A DNA stretch of 64,000 nucleotides from Mantamonas sphyraenae (lineage: Eukaryota; CRuMs; Mantamonadidae), in NCBI GenBank assembly GCA_026936335.1, contig JAPMXV010000071.1, positions 124,001-188,000 on the forward strand, given 5' to 3'. Made by a program: the position numbers and the translations under genes. Positions 31,253 through 47,000 of this stretch are shown here, piece after piece; position 1 is the first letter of the stretch, and the number at the start of each line of letters is the position of its first letter. The notes beneath the pieces were generated by a model that did no database searches, was not told the DNA's origin, and saw nothing but the letters and a program-made list of their open reading frames with translations.

Positions 31253-33170
31253 GGGGTTGTGCCAGCCAGCATATCCGGACGGCTGACCTTGAAGTATTCT
31301 GTGGCTCGGCTGGGCGCCAGGAGCACGCAGAGGGTGCCGAATGCAAAGGTGTTCATGACAAGGTACAGGGAGAGGACGGTCTTGTGGCGTACCCAAGGGT
31401 CCACGGCGGCGGCGATCAGCACAATGAAGGGCAGCATAAAGAACCAAAGGGTGAACAGAATGCTGAACAGGATATACAGCTTGCGCTTGGTGGGGTCGGA
31501 CTCGCCAGCCATTGTGGAACGCAGCATGTACAGGAACCAGCCCATGACGCCCAGTCGCACGAGCAGCAGCACAATTCCCGGTGCTGTTTCGTACACGTAC
31601 AACGTCGATGCAGGGTCTGTTTCGTGGGGTAGTTGCGTGTGTGTGAGCGTCCGCCGAGTCTGCGACACATCCATTTCCCACATTCACATTGGCAAACCAA
31701 CACAAGCAAGCAACATGTGTGTGCACAGGATCAGATTGGTTCAGATAATTAAAGGTTGGACAACCATTCCGGCCGAAGCCGGGTCTTGTTCCAGAAAGAG
31801 TGTTCCTCATTTCCTGCATACACGAAAGTTCCATGCACGTCGTCCCCAGGCCATGCACTCGCATGCACACCCTGCACTGTGCTCTGCAACTTACTCATGC
31901 CTGCGTGTTCCCACACAAAGAGGATAAGGTAGAGGGTTGCGACCACGCTCATGATCATACCCAGGCGCTTCCTGTTGTCCAGCACATTGGTGCTGATGGT
32001 CCAGCCCTTGCTGAGCACAATGATGAGGAGCATAAGGACGAGCTGCGAGCACATGTCAAAGACTGGGTTCGAAGTGTGTGCGTGTGTGGCCATGTGTGAG
32101 CGTTGTGTTCCGTGAGGCTTCTCTCTCTCTCTCTCTCTCTCTCTCTGACATCATTCACACAGACACCAACTCACTGTCACCGATTGCTTGGAGACCCGGG
32201 GCGCCGATGCCGTCGCCTGCATACACAGCATAGTGGATAAAAATGCAAAACAGGGCGGCGAGCTGAAGGAAGAGGCTGATGGTAAGGAGCTTGATGATGG
32301 GGTGCACGCTGTCGGTGCGGTACATGACCATGAGGCCGTTGCCGTGCAAGAGGGCAATCACAAGGAAGACCAGGAAGAAAATCATGTACAAAGGCAGCAG
32401 TCCCTGATCGTCGTAGCTGAACTGCTGTTCCCAGGGTCCTCCCTTGTTCAGGAACGTCATGTCGTAGTGCAGGTCCACCTCGTTGCCATCGCAATTGGCC
32501 ACTGCCACATACCAAAAGTGCGGCCGCTCCACGTCCTTGAACAGTACCGTCTGATGTGTGTGTGTGTCAGCGCTGTCCGGTGGCCGGAAAAAAAGAGGAT
32601 GCACGCGCGTTTATGCTCGATTCGGAGGGTTCACGCGCCGGTGCCGCGTTTTTTCCCCTCTCGCCTCGCCGGGCGCAGTGTCAACGCATGTGCACGTGTG
32701 TCCAAGGGCTCCAGAGGCAACTCACCTGCGATGCACCTGTGTTGTCCACCATCACGCCGTTTCCAACGTGCTTGGAGGCGTTGACGAGCGCCTGGCACGA
32801 CATGGACCTGCGTGGGGGGTTTTTGGCACAGACATCACAACACACCCCAAAACGCGTGTAAGCACCTCCTCCGTTCGCAACTGTCCCGTCACAAGATCCA
32901 ACGCATGCCCACTCACCTGTACTTCTGTCCCACGTAGATGCTGGGCCACGAGTCGTCCTCGTCGTCGTAGAAAACGAGGCGGGCGTTGGGAGAGGAGGAG
33001 GATGCAGTGAAGGTCAGGTTGCCCTCGCCAGCCGTGCTGAAGCAGAACTTGGCCACAAATTCCCAGTTGGCCTGCTTGTTCTTGATTTGGTCCTTGACCA
33101 CCATGCCTTGGCACACACATGCCAGCACCGCCAGTGCAATGGCAATTGTCCAGATTCGACCAAACGCCAT
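31237..33170 (-). CDS. GPR180/TMEM145-family seven-TM protein
   Basis: Five exons: 33170-32917, 32807-32726, 32550-32175, 32062-31895 and 31616-31237, giving 419 residues; all phases close. The signal peptide is MAFGRIWTIAIALAVLACVC. The luminal domain has WEFVAKFCF and ARLVFYDDEDDSWPSIY, then HFWYVAVANCDG, as in TMEM145/GPR180. Seven hydrophobic segments follow, with family landmarks YAVYAGDGIGAPGLQ, VLSKGWTISTNVLDNRKR, STLYVYETAPG and KLYILFSILFTLWFFMLP. It belongs to the GOST group of Golgi/plasma-membrane proteins; ligand and function are not established. The largest intron (31617-31894) is 278 bp. It converges with and overlaps Gemin5, and is divergent from polycystin-2. Confidence 0.9.
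32119..32146. repeat. (CT)14 microsatellite in intron 3 of the GPR180/TMEM145-like gene
   Basis: Uninterrupted CT dinucleotides; they read as AG in the direction of the gene and lie between exons 3 and 4. Confidence 0.95.
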
Positions 33171-33337
33171 GCTGTGAGGAAATTGGTTGCTTGGTTGCCC
33201 AGTCGTGCCCTGCCTGTCGCACATCCACTCCTGCATGAATCCAATCCAATCCATTCCTCATCATTGCATCCATTGACCCCGTTTTCCCTTGAACCCACCT
33301 CCCACTCCAGGACCGCTTTGGCGCAAGGGGAGCCAAC
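33171..33337. promoter_or_regulatory. Divergent promoter region, GPR180/TMEM145-like / PKD2
   Basis: 167 bp separates the two start codons; no other feature is visible. Confidence 0.6.
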
Positions 33338-36621
<3,284 letters not shown>

Positions 36622-36662
36622 TGAGTGCACACAGCACAGCACACACCAAACAATGAATCGCT

Positions 36663-38151
36663 ATGGATGCATCCATGCATTGGAAGTCATTGTGTGCAGT
36701 GACATGCAACCACCCATGCATGCAACCCAAACCTTCCCCCCCCCCCCACTCCTTCAAAATCGGCACCACGTTGTCGACTTGGACAGAATTCGAGGTGCCT
36801 CCTGAAGATACGGGCAGCAGCAGCAGCAGCAGCAGCGGAAGCGAGGAAGAGGCAGTGTGTGCGCATTGCGTTGAAACGGCCGAGATTGAAGAGCTGTTTG
36901 CCCAACGCCTGCCGCAAGAACCCGAACAACCAGACATCAGCGATTGCTGTGGCACAGGGTGTGAACCGTGTGTGTTTGATCTCTACGACCAGCGTGTATT
37001 TCACTACAAAGCACAGCTGGAACAACACCAGAAAGAACTCGCCGACGCAATCGACAAAGTCCTGACTACAATGGGCGGCTGCACCTCCAAAAACGCAACT
37101 GCCGTGTCCACAGTGTACACTCTTACCACCTCGGAAACACACAGTCCCAATGCACACGGCGTTGCGGGCGTGGGACGCACAGACAAGCACATGTCGTCCT
37201 CTTCGGAACTGTGAGTCGCTCACCTCTCCACGCTGGTGTGCCCAGGCACACATCCCCGCACGCTGACACACACGCACACACACACGAATGCATACACTGC
37301 AGCACTGAGAATCCGTTGCTCGACAAAAAGGAAACCACAGACATGGAAATCGTCAGCAAAACGCAGATGGCGCACAACACCTGGGTGTTTGGGCTTGCCA
37401 TTCCCCACGGCACCTACGTCGACCTGCCCATGGGATCGCACATCCAAATTCGTCACCATACGGGCGAACGTATCATCCAACGCTCCTACACACCGCTCAC
37501 AGTGGGCATGGGCCTGCATGAGCAGCTGGAAGTCATGATGTGCGTCGCCCAATCCGCTGCGCCCCGCGTTTCACTCACCGCTCCTCACTGCCACCTGACT
37601 GACACCGTGATTATTCCCTCTGCCACAGCAAAATGTATCCAGAGGGCAAACTGACGTCTGTACTGAACACCAAAGAGGTGGGAGACTCCGTCGGGGTGCG
37701 AGGGGTGTTCACAAAGGTGCCATACACGGAGAACCAATTCAGTGCCATTGGGATGGTGGCAGGCGGCACTGGCATTGCTCCAATGCTCCAATTCATGAGC
37801 ATCCTCCTGCCCGACGAACAGGATCTGACCACCATCTCACTGCTGTATGGGAACAGCACGCTGGCCGACGTTCTCTGCCTGCCCGAGATTGAAACTCTCA
37901 CCGACTTGTACTCGGACAAGCTGTTGGTGAACCATTACATTTCCAAAGACCCCGAGCTGAGTGCAAACCCGTCCACACCACCCAACTACCACGATGGCCG
38001 CATCGGCAAGGAAGACCTCCAGGAACACCTCCCGCCTCCCGACCAGAGCGACATCATGATTTTTGTGTGTGGCACACGTGGGTTCAACAAGTCAATGCGT
38101 GAACATCTCACATCGCTGGGCTACGACAGCTCGCAGATCCGCGTGTTTTGA
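36663..38151 (+). CDS. CYB5RL: NADH-cytochrome b5 reductase-like protein with oxidoreductase-like N-domain
   Basis: Exons 36663-37210, 37303-37539 and 37629-38151, about 435 residues; phases close. The start is uncertain, because a C-tract at 36737-36748 could belong to an intron. The N-terminal region carries the Cys-rich oxidoreductase-like motif EPEQPDISDCCGTGCEPCVFDLYDQ in two overlapping parts (about 36918-36993), as in CYB5RL/OXLD1. The FAD domain has QRSYTPLT (the RxYTP flavin motif) and MIKMYPEGKLTS. The NAD domain has GMVAGGTGIAPMLQF and a closing FVCGTRGFNKSMREHLTSLG. It transfers electrons from NADH through FAD to an unknown acceptor. There is no clear membrane anchor. It converges with COPS5, leaving 33 bp. 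Confidence 0.88.
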
Positions 38152-38184
38152 AGCGAATGTATTTTTTCATCACCTGCACCTGCA

Positions 38185-39722
38185 TCATCCGCTCATCTCC
38201 ACGTCACCGCTGCTGGACGACGAAGAGGAAGAAGAAGACGAGGCATGCGCCTTCTCTGTGTCCATGTCATCGTCTGCACCGTCCTCCACGTCGTATGCGC
38301 TGTCATCTGCGTCTTGACCGCTGAACAGTTGATACTTGACCAGCTGAGCCATGAGGGCGTTGATTTGCTCACATGCCACCGACACAGAGTCTGTACTGAC
38401 CTTGGACAGTTCGCTGGCTTTCTCCTGGCCGTCCACAGTGCCTCCCGTGCGTGTGGTGGTCACTGACGACTCAGCCTGCTCGCACTTGGCCGCAATGTCC
38501 CCCACACGCGACGAAAAGTAGTCTCGGTTCTGAAAGCACACATTCCATCATTACACATGGAGCCATCCCCAGCCAAAAAGGGGTGTCAGCGACAAAAAAC
38601 GGGGGTGGGAGTGGGAACGGGTAAGAGCAACGGCGAAAACACTTACCGCCAGCAGCGGAGTCGACGACAGAGTGCTGATCCAGTACTTGTTCCACAGCTG
38701 ACCCAGCAGCTTGCTGTCCAGAGATGACTTGAAGTAGCTGATCTCCAGAGGGTAGAAGCAGTTTGCGTGCACTCCAAAATCCTCGATCTTGTCCAGCGGG
38801 ATGCTCTGGTACTCGCTTGGCTCTGCGTTGGGCGGCGTGTAGTCCTCCGGATAGGTGCGAAAGGCGCCAATCTCCACCTTGCCTGCGCTCATTGTCTTCC
38901 ATGGGTCGATCTGTGGTGCCGGCGCGCGTGAGAGGGTCGCCCCGTGGGCCAAGATGGGAATTCGCCTTGCCGACAAGAAACACCTACCACAATGGCCAGG
39001 AATGGCTCCTGGAACTGCTGGTTCAGTCGCTGTGTGCCCACATCAATGCCCGACAGCCAGCATCCGTAGCCTGTGTGCACCGTGCGCACGTGTGTGAGTG
39101 TGTGGTGTGACGGCTGCGAGCTTGGGGCAAACTCGGCGTGTTTTCCGTGCGTCTTGCTTCAACCGCGCTCCGCGCTTCGCCTGCTGTCTGGCACTCACCG
39201 GGATGGCTGTGATACCAGCCCAACTGGTTCTCCAGACGGCCAGCACGCTTCACCGTCTTGGAATACTCCACCATGTACTCGTAGGCCTCTGCCTGTGCGT
39301 TGACGCGTGTTTCCGTTCCCTCCACGGGCAGGGCAAACACGTCCATGACAATCATGGTTTCACCAGACACCTTTCCCTGCAGCAGACCCATCACCTCCAG
39401 CTCTCCACCCGATCGTGCGTGCATGGTCATCTTCACCAGCGCCAGCGCAGAGATCTTGACGTACTTGTAGTACTGCGGGCTGTGATCAGAGGCACACACA
39501 CACACACACACACGCCACGTGTGTGTCAGGTAAAGCCATCCGTCTCACCCATTCACGCAACCGAAACACCCTCCTCCACATGAACACCTACTCGTGCAAC
39601 CAGGGCTTGTTGCTCGTCTCCTTGTTCTGCTCCTCTTGGCTGTACAGGTAGATCTTCTCATCGTCCACCTCTTGGATGTTGTTCTCCAACTCAAAGGTCT
39701 TGAGAGCCGTGTCTGCGTCCAT
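38185..39722 (-). CDS. COPS5: COP9 signalosome subunit 5 (CSN5/JAB1)
   Basis: Five exons: 39722-39592, 39479-39199, 39070-38988, 38910-38647 and 38529-38185, 367 residues (human 334). The MPN+ domain has the catalytic Glu in [11 protein letters not shown] and the JAMM zinc motif split across an intron: WYHSHPG, then YGCWLSGID. Other near-identical landmarks are [50 protein letters not shown] and [18 protein letters not shown]. The C-terminal helices follow ([20 protein letters not shown]). The protein ends in an extra acidic, poly-Ser tail absent from animals. It is the deneddylase of cullin-RING ligases. The ATG lies 120 bp from the divergent SCP2 gene. Confidence 0.95.
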
Positions 39723-39842
39723 GATTGGTGGGGGCAGGGGTCAAGTGGGTGGGAAAAGAAGTGCTGTTTCGACCCGCGCCGTTGCATCCATCCTCACCCA
39801 ACCCCACCCCAAACCCCCAACCCGAAAAACCCACACGCTGCC
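39723..39842. promoter_or_regulatory. Divergent promoter region, COPS5 / tandem SCP2
   Basis: 120 bp between start codons, with a C-rich stretch (CAACCCCACCCCAAACCCCC) on the SCP2 side. Confidence 0.55.
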
Positions 39843-40926
39843 ATGTCGTTTGCCAGTGATTCCATTTTCGAGAGCATGAACTCGCTCATCCCGCAGAACA
39901 AGGACAAGATCAAGAACATCAAGTTCATCTACTCCTTTGTCATCACCCACGGCCCCAACGGCGCCTCCACCAACTGGTGAGTGTACGACACAGCACATGC
40001 CGCGTGTTGCGGAATCCAATGCCACCTTCCCATCCACCCCGTGCAATGGTCCCCCTTCCACCCCCAAGGGTCTCGTGCGCACGCAGTCCGCGGCCGCTTT
40101 CCTCCGCTCCGCTTGCTGACACACACACCCCTCGCCGAAATCATTCCAGGACCGTCGACCTCAAGAACGGCAAGGTTGTGCATGAGGAGCCGGCCAAATC
40201 CGACGTGACCATCACGGTTGGCGACGCAGACTGTGTGAAGCTGTTCAACGGCAAGCTGAACCCTCAAAAGGTGCGCTTTTGTTGTCTGTGCAGCCACTTC
40301 CGCCCTTGCCTCCGAAAATTTCCCCTCTCTCCTTGCTCACGCCTCCTGTCCCTTGCGTCACCTTTTCACAGGCCTTTATGCAGCGCAAGATGACCATCAA
40401 GGGCTCCATGAGCGCAGCCATGAAGCTCCAGCCCATCATCAAGATCGCCAAGAAGGCTCTGGAGAGCGGTGCTGGTGCAAGCAGCTCCTCCGCCTCCTCC
40501 TCCTCTAGCAGCAGCAGCTCCAGCAGCAGCTCCAGCAGCAGCTCGTCCAGCAGCGGCGGCGCTTCTGTGTCTGTGGATGGGTTCCAGGCCTCCGAGGTGA
40601 TGGAGGGCCTGAAGACGCGTCTGGCAGGCGAGCCGAAGCTGGTGAAGCAAGTGGGCGGTGTGTTCCACTTTGTGGTGACAGATGGACCCAACGGAGCCAA
40701 GCAGTCGTGGACTGTGGATCTGAAGAACGGGGCAGGCAAGGTGGAACTGGGAGCACCTGCCAAGGCAGACTGCACCCTGACGATGAGTGACGACATCTTT
40801 TTCAAGGTGTTTACAGGCCAGCTCAACTCGCAGAAGGCATACATGCAGCGCAAGCTGAAGATCAAGGGTGCCATGAAGTACGCCATGAAGCTGGGCAAGC
40901 TCAGCAACAAGACCGCCAAGCTGTAA
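39843..40926 (+). CDS. Tandem SCP2-domain sterol-carrier protein
   Basis: Exons 39843-39976, 40150-40270 and 40372-40926, 269 residues. Two SCP2 domains are separated by a Ser tract. Domain 1 (about residues 1-115) has [28 protein letters not shown] and KLFNGKLNPQKAFMQRKMTIKGSM. Domain 2 (about 155-269) has [55 protein letters not shown] and ends in AKL, a type-1 peroxisome targeting signal. SCP2 domains bind sterols and fatty acyl-CoAs. Domain 2 and its 3' UTR are almost identical to the C-terminus of the SCPx gene 9 kb away. The first two introns split domain 1; domain 2 is intronless. Confidence 0.92.
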
Positions 40927-40985
40927 ACGATGCAGAAGCAATACAGATGCAGATGTGAGCAGTGTGTGTTTGTTGTTGTTCTGTG
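40520..40985 (+). repeat. Recent segmental duplication, copy A (SCP2 domain 2 plus 3' UTR)
   Basis: From the AGC/TCC-encoded Ser linker through the stop and about 60 bp of 3' flank, this matches 49686-50150 almost base for base. In the coding part I see only a few changes: GGCGAG/AGCGAG, GACAGA/GACGGA and AGCAACAAG/AGCAAGAAG. The 3' flank (TAAACGATGCAGAAGCAATA...) is also shared, so the copy includes non-coding sequence. Confidence 0.93.
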
Positions 40986-41040
40986 GTGATGGTGATGGTG
41001 ATGGTGATGGTGTGCACTGCCCATGCACGGACACCCATCC

Positions 41041-44000
41041 TTACGACAGATGGAACGACTCTTGGCCTTCGGCCATGGCAAACAGTAGCTTGTTCTTGAG
41101 CACCTCCTTGCTGGTGTACTCGGGCAGCTTGAGGAAACTCTGGCAGGTCATGACGGATGGCAGGTAGTCGTCCGGCCAGTCTGCCCCCTTGCGCACAATG
41201 GTGAAGCGAGGATTGAGGTTGGCCAAGCCACCCACGGGCATGGAGGGAGATCCGGTGAGGAAGCGCAAAAACTGCCGCTGCTGCTCAATGTCAAACTCGC
41301 ACAGCACCTCAAACAGCAGCTGCACCACCCTCGATGCGTGGCTGTACCCGTGTTCCACCTTTGTGTGTTCCATCAACATGGCCATGCTCCACTTGGTGTT
41401 GTCGCCATACAACAGCGTTTCCAGCTCGGCCGCGGAAAAGATGCGCAGCCGATCCACGTGCATCACGTTTGAAAAGCCACGCCTGAACGCCGCAATCTGC
41501 CGTTCGCAGCCACGGCTCAGGTAGTACGCACCCACGAGGTCAAGGTACTCGCCCAGGTTGTGTACGTCCACGCACACGTCTTTGCCTCCTGCCTTCAGTT
41601 CGATCTCGCTGTGTCCCGGCACGGTAAAGTCCAATCCCAACATGTCGATGGCAACACCGTCCAGCTTGACTGCCTCCAGGGCCTCCTTGCGTTGAGACTC
41701 CTCCAGTTCTGCGCTTTCCCTTGCCACGCGTTCGTACTCTTCGCGCACAGCCTGCATCTTGAGCATGCTGCGTCCAAACGCCTCGTTGATGTGCAACAAG
41801 TCGGTGAGGTGCACGTCTCACCCAGCAGCGCCTTGTAGAACGGCCTGGCAAACGGCAAATCCAACAGACGGCCATCCACCAGAGACTTGGCCACAAAGGC
41901 ACCGGCAAACTCAAACAGACGCAGGGTGCGTGCTTGCTGTGTCTCGTGCACCTCTGGCCATGGGCGAGGAAACAGGCCCTGGTTGACCTGAATGAACCCC
42001 TGTTGTGTCGATTGCTGCTGCTTGCCGCCTTCTCCGTCCACATCCATGCCCGCGGTGTCATTGGGTGTCACACCCGTTGTGCCGTTGTCGGCAGTGTCGT
42101 TGCTGGTGTCCATCCACAGAGCCAAGTCCTTGCGCATCAGCTGTCGCGAAACGGTGGAAAAGAACTCCAAAGTAGGCCCCAGCCCCACACCGACCTCCCC
42201 AAAGTATTCCACCTCCAACACGGCGTAACTGGTGCCATACAATTCCAGCACACGGATGGCCGAGTTGAGCAGGTCGTCACGTCGGATGCGCACCTTTTGG
42301 CGCGGAATCCGCGCTGCACCAAACACATCGGACACACGCGTGGCTCCTGACGTCACACTGCCCAGCGCATGCATGGCCCGCGACGCACCCATGCCGGTGC
42401 ACTGCAGGTACAGACGTCGTGTCTCAAAAGGAAACAGAAACGGCGTCGCAAGCGTCAATCGCTTCGTCCATGTGGGCAATCCCCTGGCCGCCAGTGTCAG
42501 CATGTCTTGCAGCTGCCTCGTCAGTTTCACACTCAGCTTGTTGTTGTGGAACTCAAAGCTGCTGATGATCTGCTCCTGTCGATCGACCCCTTGGCGATTG
42601 ATCAGCTCCAACACACGCAGTAGGCACAATGCCTCCATGCACTGGGTTTCGCTTTCGTTGGCGGACGTGGACACAGATGAGGCTGACGAAGACGATGCCG
42701 ATGACGACGACGACGATGATGCAGACGAGGATGACGCGCTCACGTCCACCTCCATCTCGTTCTCAGAGGACGACATCGAGCCTTGCACGTCTGACCCTTC
42801 GGCATCGCTCTGCTGCTCCTGCGTGTTCTGGTGCAGCAGAAAGTCTGTGGTACGATCACCCACCTGTGCCAGGTGCATGTCTGCTTCTGTAAACAGCGTG
42901 GTGGGTTTGGTGGCATACTTCACCCGCCAGCCTGCGTCGGACGACGACGACGACGACGACGACGATCCATCGCCATGCGTCGTGTCCTTCACACGGTACT
43001 CCAGGGTGTATGTGTTTTCCCACAACGTGCGTTGGTAGCCGTTGCCCATGTCAAACCCGTACCCTGCGGGGGTGCCTGTGCTCTTGCGCGCCTCGGGATC
43101 CGTCAGTTCCTTCGGTCCGTACAGATGGATGGCCTGGAACAGTGTCATGTCGGCATCCAGCACATGTCCGTTGAACAGCAGCTCCAATTGCTTGCGTGGC
43201 TTGGGTGTTCCATGCTCGCTGTCGTTGCTGCCTCCTGTACTGTCTGCCGTGGTAGCGGTGGTAGCGGTGGTAGTGGTGGTTGTGGTTGTGGTGGTGCTGG
43301 TCGTGGTGGTGCTGGTCGTGGAGCGGTCTGCCTCGCTGTTCCTGTTGGTGCTGCCACCCTCTTCAGTCTCCATGCCATCCTTGCCCACCACTTCCTCGGT
43401 CGACAGCACCTCATCCACTGCCTGGCGTCCCTTGCCGTTGCCACGGCTGTTTGTGATCATCTGACCCTGCATGGGTGCATAGCCCGTGTTGTACACCACC
43501 GCTTGGTCCACGCGTGCACTTGCCTTGCGCTCGCCTTTGCTCTTGCGTTTGCTCTTGGTTCCGGATGCTCGTTTGGTTTGTCCCTTGTACGTACCCTCTG
43601 CAGCAATTTCCTGCAGGTCTTCCTTCTGGGCTTCACCTCCACTCGCCACCGAAAACGATTCTGCACTCCACATCGCCTTCATCGCCTCCAACGTTTCGGC
43701 ATCCAACGTCCCCTCCAATCCCTCCAATGATCCGGCACCCCCAAACGACGTCATAATCTCCTGCGTCAACGCCTGATACTTGGGTGTTTTGATGAGCAAG
43801 TCACCGCGTTCTGCAAACTCCTTCTGGCTCTTCTCCAATGCCTCCGTCTTGCGTACCCGTCGCTTCTTCTTGCTGACAATCTTGCTTTGGCGTGCCTTCT
43901 GACGTCGAGCTTCTGCGTGCGCTTTCACGGCAGCCATCTGCTGCTGGCTTTGCAGTGCAACCTGTTTCACCTCGTCGATCATCACTTCCAGTTCCGTCAT

Positions 44001-47000
44001 CTGTGGCATGATGGCTGCACGCATCTCCTCGCGTGTCATTTCGTCAAATTCGCCTTCCTCGACCATGGTCAACATGCTCGCCACCTCTTGCGCCTGCTGC
44101 TCCAGCTCCTCCAGCCGCGTTTGCGCAGCCTGTGCTTGCACCTGCATCATGCTTTCCTCCTCCGCACGCCTTGCCTGCGCATACCCGCCGTAGTCGCCAT
44201 AGTCATCCGCGTAGTACTGATTGTACCATGTGTCCTGGTCCTGGTGTGCGTATGACTCCCACGTGTCCTCTGCCGCCTCCCCTTCCTCTTCCTCACCCTC
44301 CTCCTCTTCCTCTTCCTCACCGTCCACTTCATCATCATCATCATCATTATCATATCATCGGCCACCTTCACCAGCGACTTTTTCTGCTGCTTGACTTGCT
44401 CGGAGCCCCACCCGTCGTTGTGTGTCTCTTTGGGTGATGCAGAAGCGCCAGATGTCATCTCGTGTTGCATGTAATCCCAGTACTCGGATGGGTCGCCTCC
44501 ATGCTGCTCCATCTCGGCCATGTACTCCAGCCGCTCTGCCTCGAGCTCAAGCAACGATTTGCCCTGCCTGTCCGCTGCCTGCGCCTGACGACTGCGTGGC
44601 ACGAGCTCCAACCGTTCCTCCAGGTTGTCAATGATGGCTTGCATGCGTGCAATGGGTTCCACAGTGGCGTTGGGTTGGCCCAGCTCGCGCACCTGCGTCT
44701 CGCCTTCTGCGGGCTGCAGTAGAACACGCAGCGGTGCTGAAAGCAAGCGCATGCCCTGTGACAGCGCCCACATGCTGGTGCTGGTCTGGTCGTACATGCT
44801 CAGCTCAAACTGTTCAGACTTGGAGAGAACCCCCTGGAGCAGACGCACCAGATGCGCAAGCGCAGGGGCCATGGCTTCTTCGCGCATCTGTTCATCCACG
44901 CGCTGCTGTCCAAAGTGGCGCACAAACGCACGCACACGCGTGTCTTGAGACAAGGCGTGGGACTCGCTTGTGGCACACAGAGTGTGCAACAGCGCACCGG
45001 CCATACGCGAATGCAGCAGCTCAAACGCAGTCACGCCTGTCTCCACATCACCCACCATGGCTGCCAGACGGCTCAACACCGCATCCAACTCGTCCTTGCT
45101 CTCGCACCTGAGCAACCGCTGTGCCAATCCACGCAGCTCCACAGCGACGCGGAATGGCTGGTCCTGCAGCGAGACATCGTTGTTGTTGTTGCTGCTGCTG
45201 CTCTGCTGCTGCTCCTGATCCAAACTCATCAATTGGTCCACACTGTCCACCGTGTCCATGTCCTTGCCAAAGTGTGCCTTCTTGAACTTGAGTGCGAGGT
45301 TGACAATGCGCATACGCTGCACCCTGTCCTGGTGTTCCTTGCTCATCACCGGTGGCACTATAGGGTGGCGAATGTACTCGTCCAGTGTCTCCTGGTACGC
45401 GTGTCGCAAGGCAGCCATGTTGCCAACGCTGTACCGCTGCATCATCTCGCGGTGTCCCGACATACACTTGCAGTTGCCCGACGGCCCGCAGTCGCAATAC
45501 GAGTTGGACGAGTATCGCCGTGCACTGACCTCGTGGTCACGGTGGCACTTGAGGAAGCAGGGTTCGCATACCACACGTCCGCCGTTGATGCCGCACGAGT
45601 GACATTCGTACACATTCTGAGCAATGTACGAATTGACAAACACGCCATACGTGCACAACGGCATATCTTTCCTGGCCTTGGTCATCATGGGGTCTTCTTC
45701 ATCGTCGTCTCCGTTGCTGCCGTCGCCATGCATGCCAGCCTCCTCGGCCTCGGCGGCCAGCTTGGCAATCTCAAACACGACACCCTCACGGAAAAAGTGC
45801 AGACGGAAAATGTTTGGCATCTTGGTGATGAGCAGTTCGGCAATTTGCAACCCAGCCAGCACCAGAGCGGTGTCGCGTGCGTTGGATTCGATCAGAGAGG
45901 CCAGGAAGGAACTCACAGGCAGATTGCGCAGGAGTTCTGTCAGCACCTCGGCACTGCTGAAGTACAGAATCTGTTCGATGATCGACAGACACTTGTGTGT
46001 CACCGCCGTGATCACTGTGCTGCGAAACAAGTCCATCAGCGGCTGCAGCAGGGCGCCACCCACCGTTTCCAGGAGCGCCGGCGCGTCTGCATACATCTTT
46101 GTCTTTGGATGTTCCTTGGGATCGTCCTGCGATGCACCTGCCTGTGCACCCGCATTGTTGGGGTTCACCATGCCTGGGTAGCTGCCGTACGGCATGCCTG
46201 TGTTGCCATAGTGGCCTCCTGGACCACCCTGCTGCACAAGCACCTCGGCCATCTCCTTTGGCAGTGGAGGCAGCAACTCGTACATGAGTTGCAGCATGTC
46301 AAACAGATGCTTCGGCGAATTGCCAATGCCGGATGTGCTTGTGTCCATCTTGGATGGGGTGCCCATTGCCGATGCAGTCGACGTGGAGGACGACGATGAC
46401 GACGACGATGACGTTGAGGTCGTGCTCATCATCGAATCATCCATGTCCATACCTGCTGCGTCGTCTGTGCTTGTGTCGGTAGCCGCGGCGCTTCCCACCG
46501 CCTCTTCGGCTGCGCTTGTGGATGCCACCTGCTTCAACACGTCGCAAAGGCCGGCCTCCAGAAGACGGGCACACAAGACGGGCGAGTGGCGACACATGCT
46601 GGTCAGCATATGGATGACGTTCACGTACGCGTTGCCTTCCAGTTCCACGCTGGCCTCGTTGGGAGATATCAGCTGCAGGGCTGCAGTGATCACTCGATCG
46701 CCCACCACCTGCAACAGTTTGCCTTCGTCGCCTGCAAACACTTCCACCAGGCGAGCAAAACTGTAGCAGGCGTTGGACACGACCTTTGCATCGGACGAGC
46801 TGAGCAGGTTGGCCACCAGCTCCACTGAATTGAGCACGGCGGTCTTTGCATCCTCGCTGTATGACGCCATGCGACACACGTTGGCCACAATGGACGAGGC
46901 CACACGCTGGGTACTCATGCCGAAAAAGTCAATGTAGGACAGGATGGCCATGAGGCCACCGGCTGCGGCAATGGCACCTGCGTGCTCATAGGCAATCTTC